Notes: a model not told the origin generated them from the sequence alone. A DNA stretch of 64,000 nucleotides from Chitinophaga sp. MM2321 (GCF_964033635.1 NZ_OZ035533.1:2232001-2296000), one strand, 5' to 3'. Counted from the stretch's first letter, positions 24,297 through 33,267 are shown. Numbers and translations: made by a program.

Positions 24297-24861
24297 AAAA
24301 GAGATACGCAAACATTTCCTGACATTACGGCTCAACATGGACGTTGATACGGCTATGAGCCTGAATGAGCAGCTGGTGGCCAATTGCCGGCAACTGGATT
24401 ATACCGGCATCCGGCAGGCACACATCTTCCTACCTATCTCTGAAAAAAAAGAAGTGGATACCTGGCCACTGGTAAACTGGTTGCGGATACAGGCGCCGGC
24501 ACTCCAATGGGTGCTTTCAAAAGCTGATCTCAACACCGGCGAGATGTACCACTACGCCTGGCATACCAACACCATCCTGGTAAAAAATAAGTTCGGTATT
24601 CCTGAACCCGTGAGCGGGGAACCAATACAGCCGGAAGATATAGACCTTGTATTTGTACCTTTGCTGGCCTTTGACCGGGAAGGGCAACGGGTAGGCTATG
24701 GCAAAGGAATGTATGACCGCTTCCTGCAACAATGCCGCCCGGATGTACACACTGTCGGACTTTCCCTGTTTAACCCGGTGGAAAAGATTACCGATACTGA
24801 TCCCTGGGATGTACCGTTGCAAACGGTAGTCACTCCGGAACATATTTATCATTTTAAATAA
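24286..24861 (+). CDS. 5-formyltetrahydrofolate cyclo-ligase
   Basis: A 191-residue enzyme that converts 5-formyl-THF to 5,10-methenyl-THF with ATP. The N-terminal KKEIRKHFLTLRLNM (YgfA type), PISEKKEVDTWPLVNWL, and the diagnostic GQRVGYGKGMYDRFLQQCRPD are present. The ATG at 24286 lies within the end of bioD (11-bp overlap), implying translational coupling. It lies six bases before the GTG start of lpxK. The three genes appear cotranscribed although their pathways differ. Confidence 0.94.
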   Translation: MTTKKEIRKHFLTLRLNMDVDTAMSLNEQLVANCRQLDYTGIRQAHIFLPISEKKEVDTWPLVNWLRIQAPALQWVLSKADLNTGEMYHYAWHTNTILVKNKFGIPEPVSGEPIQPEDIDLVFVPLLAFDREGQRVGYGKGMYDRFLQQCRPDVHTVGLSLFNPVEKITDTDPWDVPLQTVVTPEHIYHFK

Positions 24862-24867
24862 AACAGC

Positions 24868-25938
24868 GTGCTGAAATACCTGAACTTACTCTTATATCCC
24901 TTTTCCCTCCTGTACGGCCTTATCATGTGGGTACGCAACAGGTTTTATGATAAAGGCGTGCTGACAGCAGTAGAATTTGACATCCCTACTATCGCCGCCG
25001 GCAACCTGTCTGTAGGCGGTACCGGCAAAACCCCGCATGTGGAATACCTGATCCGCCTGCTGAAAGATCATTACAAGGTTGCTACCCTCAGCCGGGGGTA
25101 TAACCGTAGAACCAAAGGCTATATCCTGGCCGATGAAAACAGTACCGCAGCAGATATCGGTGATGAGCCGATGCAGTTTCACGACAAATTTCCCGACATT
25201 AAGGTTTGTGTGGGTGAAGAACGTATGCTGGCCATTCCCCAGTTGCTGGGTGACGAGCCGGATACCGAAGTGGTGCTGTTGGACGATGCCTTTCAGCACC
25301 GTTCCATTAAGCCGGGTATGAACATCCTGATCACTGATTACAAGCGCCTTTTTACCCGCGATCATGTGGTGCCGTTTGGCCGTCTCCGTGAGGGCAGGAA
25401 AGGGTATGAGCGGGCCAATTGTATCATCGTATCCAAATGCCCGCCTGATATGAGTGTGGCCGCAAAACAGGCGCTTGAAAAAGAAATTAACCCTTTGCCT
25501 CATCAGCAGCTCTTTTTCACTACCTTGCAATACGGTGCATTGTATGACATGATTACCCAACAGCCTGTAATAGCACCAGCGTCAGCCACTGTTTTGCTGG
25601 CCTGTGGTATTGCCCGGCCGGAACCATTGCTGGAAGCATTGAAGAATAGTTTTGAACAGGTCTTCCTGCTCTCTTTCCCCGATCATTATTACTATTCGGA
25701 AAAGGACATAGCAAAGATTAAAAAGGAACTGAGCGATTTGCCTGGAACGGATAAAATTGTCATTACTACCGAGAAAGATGCCGTCAGATTGCATCTCCTT
25801 AAAAAAACACTGGCAGAACAAAACCTGCAATTGGCTGTTATGCCTGTGGAAATTTCCTTTCTCTTCGGAGAAGCAGATTCATTTAATAACTTTATTTTTG
25901 ACTACGTGGCAAAACACCAGCCCATACAGGGTCAATAA
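24868..25938 (+). CDS. lpxK: Tetraacyldisaccharide 4'-kinase (lipid A synthesis)
   Basis: A 356-residue inner-membrane-associated kinase that phosphorylates the 4' position of the lipid A precursor. An N-terminal hydrophobic anchor (YLNLLLYPFSLLYGLIMWV) is followed by the P-loop SVGGTGKTPHVEYL, then TLSRGYNRRTKGY, DEPMQFHDKFP, LLDDAFQHRSIKPGMNILI and FPDHYYY. GTG is the start codon, six bases after the preceding gene. Its presence confirms an LPS-containing outer membrane. Confidence 0.95.
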   Translation: MLKYLNLLLYPFSLLYGLIMWVRNRFYDKGVLTAVEFDIPTIAAGNLSVGGTGKTPHVEYLIRLLKDHYKVATLSRGYNRRTKGYILADENSTAADIGDEPMQFHDKFPDIKVCVGEERMLAIPQLLGDEPDTEVVLLDDAFQHRSIKPGMNILITDYKRLFTRDHVVPFGRLREGRKGYERANCIIVSKCPPDMSVAAKQALEKEINPLPHQQLFFTTLQYGALYDMITQQPVIAPASATVLLACGIARPEPLLEALKNSFEQVFLLSFPDHYYYSEKDIAKIKKELSDLPGTDKIVITTEKDAVRLHLLKKTLAEQNLQLAVMPVEISFLFGEADSFNNFIFDYVAKHQPIQGQ

Positions 25939-25953
25939 TACTTACAATCAGAC

Positions 25954-28623
25954 ATGAGTAAAAAGAAAAAAGATAAAAGAAATACCGGCGAGAAGAGCAG
26001 CGGCAGCAGCCAGAAGAAAACCTTCCGGGGTGTGGTGGAGTTGACAAGGTCCGGAATGGCCTTTATCATTGTGCCCGGTCTTACAAAAGACATCATGGTA
26101 AAGCAGAAGAACCTGCATACCGCGCTGGATAAAGATGAAGTACTGGTAGATGTGATTAAGCAGGCCCACAACCAGGGCCGTATGGAAGGTATTATAACGG
26201 ATATCCTTAAACGAAATAAAACAGAATTTACCGGCACCCTGCAGATTAACAAGGGCTTCGGTTTCCTCATCACGGAAAAAGGCATGTTCATGCCCGATAT
26301 TTATATTCCGGCCAACTCCCTGAAAGATGGGAAAACCGGCGATAAAGCCGTGGTGAAAATAGTAGCCTGGGGCGAGAAGTCGCGCAAACCGGTGGGAGAA
26401 GTAATAGAAGTGCTGGACGCCAGCGATACCAACGACCTCGCTATGAAGGAAATCCTCATCGAAGCAGGATTCCCCCTCAGTTTCCCCAATGAAGTGATAG
26501 CTGAACTGGCCTTCCTGAAAGAGGACATAACGGAGACGGAGATACGTAAACGTAAAGATTGCCGCAGCCTCCTCACACTCACCATCGATCCGGTGGATGC
26601 CAAAGATTTTGATGATGCCATCTCTATTCGTCAGCTGAAAAACGGGCTGTACGAAATAGGGGTACACATCGCGGATGTGAGCCACTATGTGGTGCCTGGC
26701 ACGGAACTGGATAAGGAAGCCGACAAAAGAGCGACCTCCGTTTACCTGCCGGATCGTGTATTGCCCATGCTGCCGGAAAAGATCTCGAATGAACTCTGCT
26801 CACTCCGCCCGCATGAAGATAAACTTACCTTTTCCGCGATTTTCCAGATGAATGAAAAGGGAGAAGTAAAACAACACTGGATTGGTCGCACCGTGATCCA
26901 TTCCAAGCATCGGTTTTCCTATGAAGAAGTACAGGAGATCATCGAGAAAAAAGAAGGCCCTTACGAAGCAGATATTTTATTGCTGAACAAAATAGCGCAG
27001 ACCCTGCGCAAAGACCGCTTTGCACATGGCGCTATCAATTTTTCATCACAGGAAGTACGCTTCAAACTGGATGAAAAAGGCAAGCCCATTGGCATTGTGA
27101 TCAAAGAAAGCAAAGAAGCGCATCAGCTGATCGAAGAGTTTATGTTGCTGGCCAATAAGACAATCGCAGCGTACGTTTCCAAGCTTCGTGTCAACAAACA
27201 ACCTGTACCTTTTCCATACAGGGTGCATGACACACCGGACACCGAAAAACTGACTGTGTTTACCTCTTTCGCCGGCAAGTTTGGATACAAATTCGATATG
27301 ACGTCACCGGAAACCATTGCACGCTCTTTCAATAAAATGTTGCAAATGGTGAAAGGCAAACCGGAACAGCATGTGCTGGAAACGCTGGGTATCCGTACCA
27401 TGGCGAAAGCGGTTTATACCGTGGAGAACGTAGGGCACTACGGACTCGGGTTTGAAGACTATTGCCATTTTACATCGCCTATCCGCCGTTACCCCGATAT
27501 ACTGGTACACCGTGTGCTGGCCGAATGCCTGGCAGGTGATATCCATCCTGACAAACAGATGGAGAAAAAATGCAAGCACGATTCAGAAATGGAACGGAAG
27601 GCCATGGAGGCGGAAAGAGCAGCCAACAAATACAAACAGGTGGAATACATGCAGCAATTCATTGGTGAAACCTTCGATGGGGTGATCAGTGGCGTAGCGC
27701 ATTTTGGCTTCTGGGTAGAAACCGTAGATACCAAATGTGAAGGGCTTGTGAGTATTCATAACCTGAATAAAAAAGAAGAGTTTACTTTCAATGAGGCGGA
27801 ATACGCCCTGGTAGGGCATGCCAGCGGAAGAAAATTCCGTATAGGCGAAAAGGTGAGTATCCGTGTGGTAGCCGCCAACCTCGTTAAACGGCAGCTGGAT
27901 TATGACCTGGAAGATGAATTTTCCAGCCAGGAAGGCGACAGGAGAGCAGCCCAGCCCAAACGCCGGGATGACAGAAGAGATGACCGCCGGGACGACAGGA
28001 AGAAGAAAAAACAAAAGCATGGTGACTATCAGCAGAAACCATGGGAACGCGATAAAAAGCCAGCTACGCCAAGGCCGCATGTGGTTATATTACCACCTGA
28101 GCCGGCTCCTGAACCGGTAGTAGACCAGGTGGCAGCAGAAACCCATATGGTGGATATCACACCTCCACCTGCACAGAAAACCAAGACCAGGAAAACTGTG
28201 GTGGAAAAAGCAGTAGCGGCGCCAAAAGAAACCGAGGCACCAGCTAAGAAAGCAGCGGCTAAAGAGGAAGCACCTGCTAAGAAAAAAGTAGTGGCTAAAG
28301 AAGAGGCGCCTGTAAAAGTACCTGCTAAGAAAAAAGTAGTGGTTAAAGAAGAAGCACCTGTAAAAGCACCTGCCAGGAAAGCAGCAGCTAAAGAGGTAGC
28401 ACCTGTAAAAGCACCTGCCAAGAAAGTAGCGGCTAAAGAAAAAGCACCTGCAAAGGCACCGGCCAAGAAAGCGGCCGCCAAAGAGGTAGCACCTGTAAAA
28501 GCGCCTGCGAAGAAAGCAGCAGCTAAACAGGAAACGTCTGCAAAAAAAGCAGCGCCAAAAAAGAAAGCGGCAGCAGCTAAACCAACTACCACCGCAAAAA
28601 AGAAGACGAAGAAAAAAGAATAA
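25954..28623 (+). CDS. rnr: Ribonuclease R with a long Lys/Ala/Pro-rich tail
   Basis: An 889-residue 3'-5' exoribonuclease of the RNase II/R family that degrades structured RNA. The order is a basic N-terminus, cold-shock domains (about 25-150), the RNB catalytic domain with the Asp cluster DPVDAKDFDDAIS near residues 212-225, GHYGLGFEDYCHFTSPIRRYPD, and an S1 domain (about 570-655, VISGVAHFGFWVE). Beyond S1 comes a 235-residue tail: an Arg/Asp/Lys segment (RRDDRRDDRRDDRKKKKQK), a proline-rich linker, and about nine imperfect repeats built on KAPAKKAAAKEEAPV. The tail resembles histone H1-like proteins and is far longer than in E. coli RNase R. It may bind RNA or nucleoid DNA. Repeat number is likely to vary between strains. 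Confidence 0.95.
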   Translation: MSKKKKDKRNTGEKSSGSSQKKTFRGVVELTRSGMAFIIVPGLTKDIMVKQKNLHTALDKDEVLVDVIKQAHNQGRMEGIITDILKRNKTEFTGTLQINKGFGFLITEKGMFMPDIYIPANSLKDGKTGDKAVVKIVAWGEKSRKPVGEVIEVLDASDTNDLAMKEILIEAGFPLSFPNEVIAELAFLKEDITETEIRKRKDCRSLLTLTIDPVDAKDFDDAISIRQLKNGLYEIGVHIADVSHYVVPGTELDKEADKRATSVYLPDRVLPMLPEKISNELCSLRPHEDKLTFSAIFQMNEKGEVKQHWIGRTVIHSKHRFSYEEVQEIIEKKEGPYEADILLLNKIAQTLRKDRFAHGAINFSSQEVRFKLDEKGKPIGIVIKESKEAHQLIEEFMLLANKTIAAYVSKLRVNKQPVPFPYRVHDTPDTEKLTVFTSFAGKFGYKFDMTSPETIARSFNKMLQMVKGKPEQHVLETLGIRTMAKAVYTVENVGHYGLGFEDYCHFTSPIRRYPDILVHRVLAECLAGDIHPDKQMEKKCKHDSEMERKAMEAERAANKYKQVEYMQQFIGETFDGVISGVAHFGFWVETVDTKCEGLVSIHNLNKKEEFTFNEAEYALVGHASGRKFRIGEKVSIRVVAANLVKRQLDYDLEDEFSSQEGDRRAAQPKRRDDRRDDRRDDRKKKKQKHGDYQQKPWERDKKPATPRPHVVILPPEPAPEPVVDQVAAETHMVDITPPPAQKTKTRKTVVEKAVAAPKETEAPAKKAAAKEEAPAKKKVVAKEEAPVKVPAKKKVVVKEEAPVKAPARKAAAKEVAPVKAPAKKVAAKEKAPAKAPAKKAAAKEVAPVKAPAKKAAAKQETSAKKAAPKKKAAAAKPTTTAKKKTKKKE
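28230..28615 (+). repeat. In-frame imperfect tandem repeats encoding the RNase R tail
   Basis: About 390 bp made of diverged units of roughly 36-48 bp, each coding for variants of EAPVKAPAKKAAAK. Recurring words are GCACCTGTAAAAGC, GCACCTGCCAAGAAAG and GCAGCTAAAGAGG. Unit boundaries vary in length by whole codons, so the frame is kept. Such arrays can expand or contract by slippage. Confidence 0.85.
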
Positions 28624-28647
28624 ATAATAAAACAACATCCACCTGAG

Positions 28648-29619
28648 ATGCATTCATTTAAAGAATTAATAGCACAGTTTAGCCAACAATTTGATCAACA
28701 ACATTTTCCGGAACAGCCTGGCCGTTTGTATAATGCAGCATCCCATATTCTGGATATTGGTGGTAAGCGTATACGTCCGGTATTATGCCTGATGGGAAAT
28801 GAATTGTTTGACACGCTGCATCCGGATGCGTTCCAGGTGGGCAATGCTGTGGAGCTTTTCCACAACTTCACTCTTATTCATGATGATATCATGGACAAGG
28901 CTCCACTTCGCCGCGGCAAGCCCACCGTTCACATGGTATATGGTGACTCCGCGGCTATCCTGGCCGGGGATGTGATGTTGATCAATGTGTATGAGCGGCT
29001 CAATAAGATACAGGGACGCTACAAACAAAAAGTGATTTCCGTTTTTAATAAAGCGGCCATTGAAGTATGCGAAGGACAGCAGCTGGATATGGATTTCGAA
29101 GGCATGCAGCCGGAAGAAGTGCTGTACAATGACTACGTGCATATGATTGGGCTGAAAACCTCCGTACTGTTGGCAGCGAGCCTGCAGTTGGGCGCCATTA
29201 TCGGCGGCGGCAGTGAAGGCAACCAGGAACATATTTATGCGTTTGGAAAGAATATCGGTATTGCCTTCCAGATCCAGGATGACTACCTGGATGCTTTTGG
29301 CGACCCGGAGAAATTTGGTAAGCAACAGGGCGGGGATATCCTGGTAAACAAGAAAACCTTCCTGCTCCTGAAAGCCCTTGAACTGTGTAATCCGGCGCAA
29401 CACGCAGCATTGAAACAGCTCATGGAAACTTCTCCCGCTGATAAAGTAGAAAAAGTACTGGAACTGTTCCGCAGCTGTAAAGTGGATGAATGGGCAGAGA
29501 AAGAGAAGGAACGGTTTCAACAGAAGGCTTTTGAGCACCTGGATAATATCGCTGTATTATCAGCCCGTAAGAAATCACTGATGGAACTGGCTGATTACTT
29601 GTTAAACCGTCAGCAATAG
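28648..29619 (+). CDS. Polyprenyl diphosphate synthase (trans-isoprenyl type)
   Basis: A 323-residue all-helical prenyl elongase. The first aspartate-rich motif is LIHDDIMDKAPLRRGKPTVH and the second is FQIQDDYLDAFGD, both with the expected Asp pairs and Arg/Lys neighbours. GGKRIRP binds isopentenyl diphosphate. Residues before the first motif (ELFHNFT) suggest medium to long products such as the menaquinone side chain, but product length cannot be read with certainty. It starts 24 bp after rnr and is probably cotranscribed. Confidence 0.93.
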   Translation: MHSFKELIAQFSQQFDQQHFPEQPGRLYNAASHILDIGGKRIRPVLCLMGNELFDTLHPDAFQVGNAVELFHNFTLIHDDIMDKAPLRRGKPTVHMVYGDSAAILAGDVMLINVYERLNKIQGRYKQKVISVFNKAAIEVCEGQQLDMDFEGMQPEEVLYNDYVHMIGLKTSVLLAASLQLGAIIGGGSEGNQEHIYAFGKNIGIAFQIQDDYLDAFGDPEKFGKQQGGDILVNKKTFLLLKALELCNPAQHAALKQLMETSPADKVEKVLELFRSCKVDEWAEKEKERFQQKAFEHLDNIAVLSARKKSLMELADYLLNRQQ

Positions 29620-29622
29620 CCT

Positions 29623-29640
29623 GATCCTTTAATCCTGGTC
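29623..29640. repeat. Isolated single arm of the class B element
   Basis: GATCCTTTAATCCTGGTC, four bases after the prenyl synthase stop codon, is the right-hand end of the class B palindrome (compare TTTAATCCTGGTC at 31375-31387 and 14954-14966) and is followed by TTTTT. No matching left arm is present, so this looks like a solo or decayed copy. Confidence 0.7.
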
Positions 29641-29663
29641 TTTTTAATTGTAATTCCTAGCCA

Positions 29664-31301
29664 ATGTCTAATTCGCTGTTTCGGAAAAAATCACTTACCA
29701 CAATTTTGAAAGATGCCCAAGATGGGTTGACAGACGGGCATGATGCCGGTGGCATGAACAAGGTACTTAAAGTGAAGGACCTTACAGCAATGGGTATTGC
29801 AGCGGTTATAGGCGCCGGCATTTTTTCCACTATCGGAGAGGCTTCCTTTCATGGAGGACCAGGGGTATCATTGCTTTTCCTTATTACAGCAGTGACCTGT
29901 GGCTTTTCCGCCCTGTGTTATGCAGAATTTGCTTCCCGTGTACCGGTATCCGGTAGCGCCTATACGTATTCCTATGTTACATTCGGAGAACTGGCAGCCT
30001 GGGTAATTGGCTGGGCGCTGATCCTGGAGTATGCTATCGGGAATATTGCGGTGGCGATCTCCTGGAGCGGGTATTTTAATAACCTGCTGAGAGGGATAGG
30101 GCTTTCTTTACCATCCTGGCTGGCCAGCAATTATGACAGTGCTACACCTGATATTATCGCAGCTGCACCGCATATCGGCAGTCTGCCTGTTATTCTGAAC
30201 CTGCCTGCTTTTATCGTAGTGGTATTGGTTACTTACCTGGCCTATGTAGGCATCCGGGAGAGTAAGCGTAGTGCAAACTTCATGGTCGCGCTGAAAATAG
30301 TGGTGATCCTTTTTGTGATTGCTGTTGGCTTCTTTTATGTTAACCCGGAGAACTGGCATCCTTTCATGCCTAATGGTTTTTCGGGCGTACTGAAAGGGGT
30401 GTCTGCGGTGTTCTTTGCCTACATTGGTTTTGATGCTATCAGTACTACGGCCGAAGAATGCGCCAATCCGCAACGTGATCTGCCCAAAGGCATGATCTAT
30501 TCACTGATTATCTGTACGGTCCTGTATATCCTCATTTCTTTTGTACTCACGGGTATGGTACCGTTTTCCAAATTGAAGGTAGATGATCCCCTGGCATTTG
30601 TATTTGACCAGGTACATCTTCCCTGGATCAGCTACCTGATCTCTGTGAGTGCGGTAGTAGCCACTACCAGTGTATTGCTGGTATTCCAGATCGGGCAGCC
30701 CCGTATCTGGATGAGCATGAGCCGCGATGGGCTGTTGCCAAAACGCTTCAGTAAAATACATCCCCGGTTTAAAACACCTTCTTATGCTACTATTGTTACC
30801 GGCTTTTTGGTAGGCATTCCTGCCTTATTCCTGAACCTGACCATTGTAACGGATCTTACCAGCATAGGGACGCTGTTTGCGTTTATCCTTGTATGTGGCG
30901 GCGTACTGCTGTTGCCCAAAGAGGAAAAAACAACAGAGAAACGTTTCCATCTGCCTTATATCAACGGACAGTTTATCATACCTCCTCTGGTAGTGGGACT
31001 GTTTATCTTATTCAATCATGAAATCATGCAGAAGCTTTCCTTTGATGGAGGCTGGGAAGTATGGAAACATAATATTCCTTTCTTCCTCTTTGCCGTAGTG
31101 ACAATCATTATCTCCTTCTTTTCAGCGACACGTAAACTCTCGCTCATACCTGTTCTGGGGCTCCTCAGCTGCTTCTACCTGATGACGGAAATAGCCCTGA
31201 AGAACTGGATCGTTTTTTCCATCTGGCTTGTAATAGGGCTGTCTATTTATTTCCTGTACAGTTATAGTAACAGCAAACTAAGACCAAGATTGAAAGATTA
31301 A
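29664..31301 (+). CDS. Amino-acid permease (APC superfamily, cationic amino-acid transporter type)
   Basis: A 545-residue polytopic protein with about 12-14 helices. The first helix carries the substrate-binding unwound segment MGIAAVIGAGIFSTIGEASFHGGPG, and the next the family sequence ALCYAEFASRVPVSGSAYTYSYVTFGELAAWVIGW. KGVSAVFFAYIGFDAISTTAEE is helix 6. The layout resembles CAT/YhdG-like transporters that take cationic or branched amino acids. The last six codons and the stop lie within the left arm of a class B palindrome. The exact amino acid is not predictable. Confidence 0.92.
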   Translation: MSNSLFRKKSLTTILKDAQDGLTDGHDAGGMNKVLKVKDLTAMGIAAVIGAGIFSTIGEASFHGGPGVSLLFLITAVTCGFSALCYAEFASRVPVSGSAYTYSYVTFGELAAWVIGWALILEYAIGNIAVAISWSGYFNNLLRGIGLSLPSWLASNYDSATPDIIAAAPHIGSLPVILNLPAFIVVVLVTYLAYVGIRESKRSANFMVALKIVVILFVIAVGFFYVNPENWHPFMPNGFSGVLKGVSAVFFAYIGFDAISTTAEECANPQRDLPKGMIYSLIICTVLYILISFVLTGMVPFSKLKVDDPLAFVFDQVHLPWISYLISVSAVVATTSVLLVFQIGQPRIWMSMSRDGLLPKRFSKIHPRFKTPSYATIVTGFLVGIPALFLNLTIVTDLTSIGTLFAFILVCGGVLLLPKEEKTTEKRFHLPYINGQFIIPPLVVGLFILFNHEIMQKLSFDGGWEVWKHNIPFFLFAVVTIIISFFSATRKLSLIPVLGLLSCFYLMTEIALKNWIVFSIWLVIGLSIYFLYSYSNSKLRPRLKD

Positions 31302-31387
31302 CTTGATTTTCCGGATGGGTGTTTTGTTAAATAATCAAACAACAAAATACCCATCCGGAAAATCAAGTTAATCTTTTAATCCTGGTC
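31282..31387. repeat. Long palindrome, class B, overlapping the end of the permease gene
   Basis: The 47-bp arms 31282-31328 and 31341-31387 pair with three mismatches and a 12-nt loop. The first 20 bases of the left arm are the last permease codons plus stop. The right arm carries the class consensus GACCAGGATTAAAAG where the coding arm has GACCAAGATTGAAAG. It is followed by a T-run, so in RNA it would make a strong terminator. Confidence 0.93.
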
Positions 31388-31437
31388 CTTTTTTCGTAAC
31401 TTAATAGGTAGTTCTTTGATCTTAAAAATCATATATT

Positions 31438-31905
31438 ATGAACATGCTACAACGGGTTGAAAGCTGGGGTGATGCGCATCATCCCAAATGGCTGAGTGGT
31501 GTACGCATTCTGCTGGGAGTATTTCTGATGTGGGTTGGGGTCCAGTTTGTAATGGACAGGAATTCACTTATCACCGAGATTAATAAAAATCCGGCACTTG
31601 CTACCCTGTCAATTTTTATCGGGCATTACATTGTATTTGCACACATCGTAGGAGGGTTCTTTATTGCGCTGGGGTTGTTGACGAGATTTTCCGCCGCAGT
31701 GAACATTCCTGTTCTGGCGGGAGCTGTATTTTTTGTGCATTCCCCCACAGGGTTGTTTACAGCCTATCCATTTATGGGCTTGTCTATCCTCGTACTCTTT
31801 TTGCTGATCTTTTTTGTAATAGAAGGAAGCGGCCGCATCTCCGTTGATGAGTATATGCGCAGGCACCCCGAAAAAACACGCAGCAGGAAATATGTAGACT
31901 TTTAG
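31438..31905 (+). CDS. DoxX-family membrane protein
   Basis: A 155-residue protein with four predicted transmembrane helices. It has the DoxX/SURF4-like features WLSGVRILLGVFLMWVGVQF, GHYIVFAHIVGGFFIALGLLTRFSA and PVLAGAVFFVH. The C-terminus is basic (RRHPEKTRSRKYVDF) and cytoplasmic. DoxX proteins are linked to respiratory or redox membrane complexes in some organisms but most are uncharacterised. It stands alone between a class B palindrome and the DUF2027 gene. Confidence 0.85.
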   Translation: MNMLQRVESWGDAHHPKWLSGVRILLGVFLMWVGVQFVMDRNSLITEINKNPALATLSIFIGHYIVFAHIVGGFFIALGLLTRFSAAVNIPVLAGAVFFVHSPTGLFTAYPFMGLSILVLFLLIFFVIEGSGRISVDEYMRRHPEKTRSRKYVDF

Positions 31906-32038
31906 TATAGGCATATCAGTGAGTCTCTCTCTTTTATTTACCTGTGAATATTACCATTTTAATGGCACGGGAGAGCTACATCTCCCGTTAATTATCAGTA
32001 TCTTATAATCTCTTCCATTTAAATCCACCTCAAATTTC

Positions 32039-32046
32039 TATTTTTG
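32039..32046 (+). promoter_or_regulatory. -7 promoter box TATTTTTG for the DUF2027 gene
   Basis: An exact TAnnTTTG match 19 bp before the ATG at 32066, predicting a leader of about 12 nt. No convincing -33 TTTG is seen at the usual spacing. Confidence 0.5.
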
Positions 32047-32065
32047 CAGACAGAAGAATGCAATT

Positions 32066-33121
32066 ATGAAATATCAAATAGGCGACAGGATACTACTGTT
32101 GAGTTCGAAAGAAGAGGGTACCGTAGTAGACTTTGTGAATGATAATATGGTGATGATAGAAGTGAAAGGCACTTCCTTTCCGGTGTATCTTGACCAGATA
32201 GATTTCCCATATTTCCACCGGTTTACCCAACAAAAGCTGGTGAAAGAAGAGCCCCGCCTGATCCCCGGAGATGAAATCAAAGTAGACAGACGTAAATACG
32301 AAGTATTTAAGACGGATAAAGGCATGTTCCTTTCCGTACTACCAGTTTACCAGATGGATGGCTACGATGAAACGGTGAAGCTGATGAAGTTTAACCTGTT
32401 TAACGACACGCCGCATGCCATGCGCTTCTATTTTCAGATCTGGTTGAACAACCAGCTGGACCTGGAAATAAAGAATGAAATTCAGCCTTATAATCACTTT
32501 TACCTGGCAGACCTGATTTTTGAATCCCTGAACGATAACCCGAGATTTGAGTTTACTTTTTTCCTGAAAGAGCCGCAAGCCAAACTGGCTACGTCTGTAA
32601 AGAAAACGTGGAAAATTAAGCCCCGGCAGATGTTTGTACAGCTGGAGCAGTTGCGCGCCAAGGAAGAAGCCACCATTACTTACCCGCTTTTCGACAAATT
32701 TCCCGATAAAGAACCGGAACCGCCTGCACCGGCAGAACCGGCCAAGAAGAAGGCTGCATCAGCCATTACTTCGCTGGGATCGGGCAATTTTGCGAGCCTT
32801 TTGAGCAAAATACAACTGCAACCGGAAACTTCACTGGAACCCAAACAGGAAGTGGACCTGCATATTGAAGCACTGGAAAAGAACTGGAAAGGGCTGAGCA
32901 ACATCGCCATCCTGGCTATCCAGCTCAATGCATTCCAGCGTTACCTCGAACTGGCCATCTCACATCATCAGCATAACCTGATTGTTATCCATGGGGTAGG
33001 TAAAGGCAAACTGCGTGATGAAATTCATCAGGTCCTCAAACAAACCCCCGAAGTAGCCACCTACGTAAACCAATACCACGGCAGGTATGGGTATGGGGCA
33101 ACGGAAATAACATTTAAATGA
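32066..33121 (+). CDS. DUF2027 protein with C-terminal Smr domain
   Basis: A 351-residue protein. The N-terminal part (about 1-210) matches the DUF2027 family: an SH3-like barrel (IGDRILLLSSKEEGTVVDFVNDNMVMIEVKG) resembling the KOW-like segment of MutS2, followed by a beta-rich domain. A Pro/Glu/Ala linker leads to an Smr domain (about 262-350) with VDLHIEAL, the nuclease-associated LHGxGxG-type motif as VIHGVGKGKLRDEIHQVLK, and YHGRYGYGATEI. Smr domains nick DNA or cleave RNA, for example at collided ribosomes. Together the parts resemble a MutS2 without its ATPase. The family is known in Bacteroidota, with function unproven. Confidence 0.88.
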   Translation: MKYQIGDRILLLSSKEEGTVVDFVNDNMVMIEVKGTSFPVYLDQIDFPYFHRFTQQKLVKEEPRLIPGDEIKVDRRKYEVFKTDKGMFLSVLPVYQMDGYDETVKLMKFNLFNDTPHAMRFYFQIWLNNQLDLEIKNEIQPYNHFYLADLIFESLNDNPRFEFTFFLKEPQAKLATSVKKTWKIKPRQMFVQLEQLRAKEEATITYPLFDKFPDKEPEPPAPAEPAKKKAASAITSLGSGNFASLLSKIQLQPETSLEPKQEVDLHIEALEKNWKGLSNIAILAIQLNAFQRYLELAISHHQHNLIVIHGVGKGKLRDEIHQVLKQTPEVATYVNQYHGRYGYGATEITFK

Positions 33122-33240
33122 TTTACGATTTTTTGATTTACGAATTTAGGGATTTGAAATGCAACGAAGATTGATATATTATTATTAAATAATTTTCGCT
33201 GCATTTCAAATCCCTAAATTCGTAAATCAAAAAATCCGTA
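33122..33240. repeat. Long palindrome, class A, upstream of rnpB
   Basis: The 36-bp perfect core arms are at 33128-33163 and 33200-33235, with a 36-nt AT-rich loop. Inner positions near GCA(A/G)CGAA mismatch slightly and the outer TTTACG continues on both sides with a one-base indel. It begins directly after the DUF2027 stop codon and ends 12 bp before the TATCTTTG box of the RNase P RNA gene. Confidence 0.93.
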
Positions 33241-33251
33241 AATATTTCCCC

Positions 33252-33259
33252 TATCTTTG
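33252..33259 (+). promoter_or_regulatory. rnpB: -7 promoter box TATCTTTG of rnpB
   Basis: An exact TAnnTTTG box whose expected transcription start (about 33266) coincides with the first base pair of RNase P RNA helix P1 (33268). It is the same octamer as that of the RNase HI gene. Confidence 0.7.
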
Positions 33260-33267
33260 CGCTCCAA

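Noticed and set aside
28029..28653. Long minus-strand frames opposite the RNase R tail, rich in Ala/Gly or Arg/Cys/Phe
   Set aside because: They are reverse readings of the Lys/Ala repeats. Composition is an artefact of the repeat and no start or RBS context supports them.
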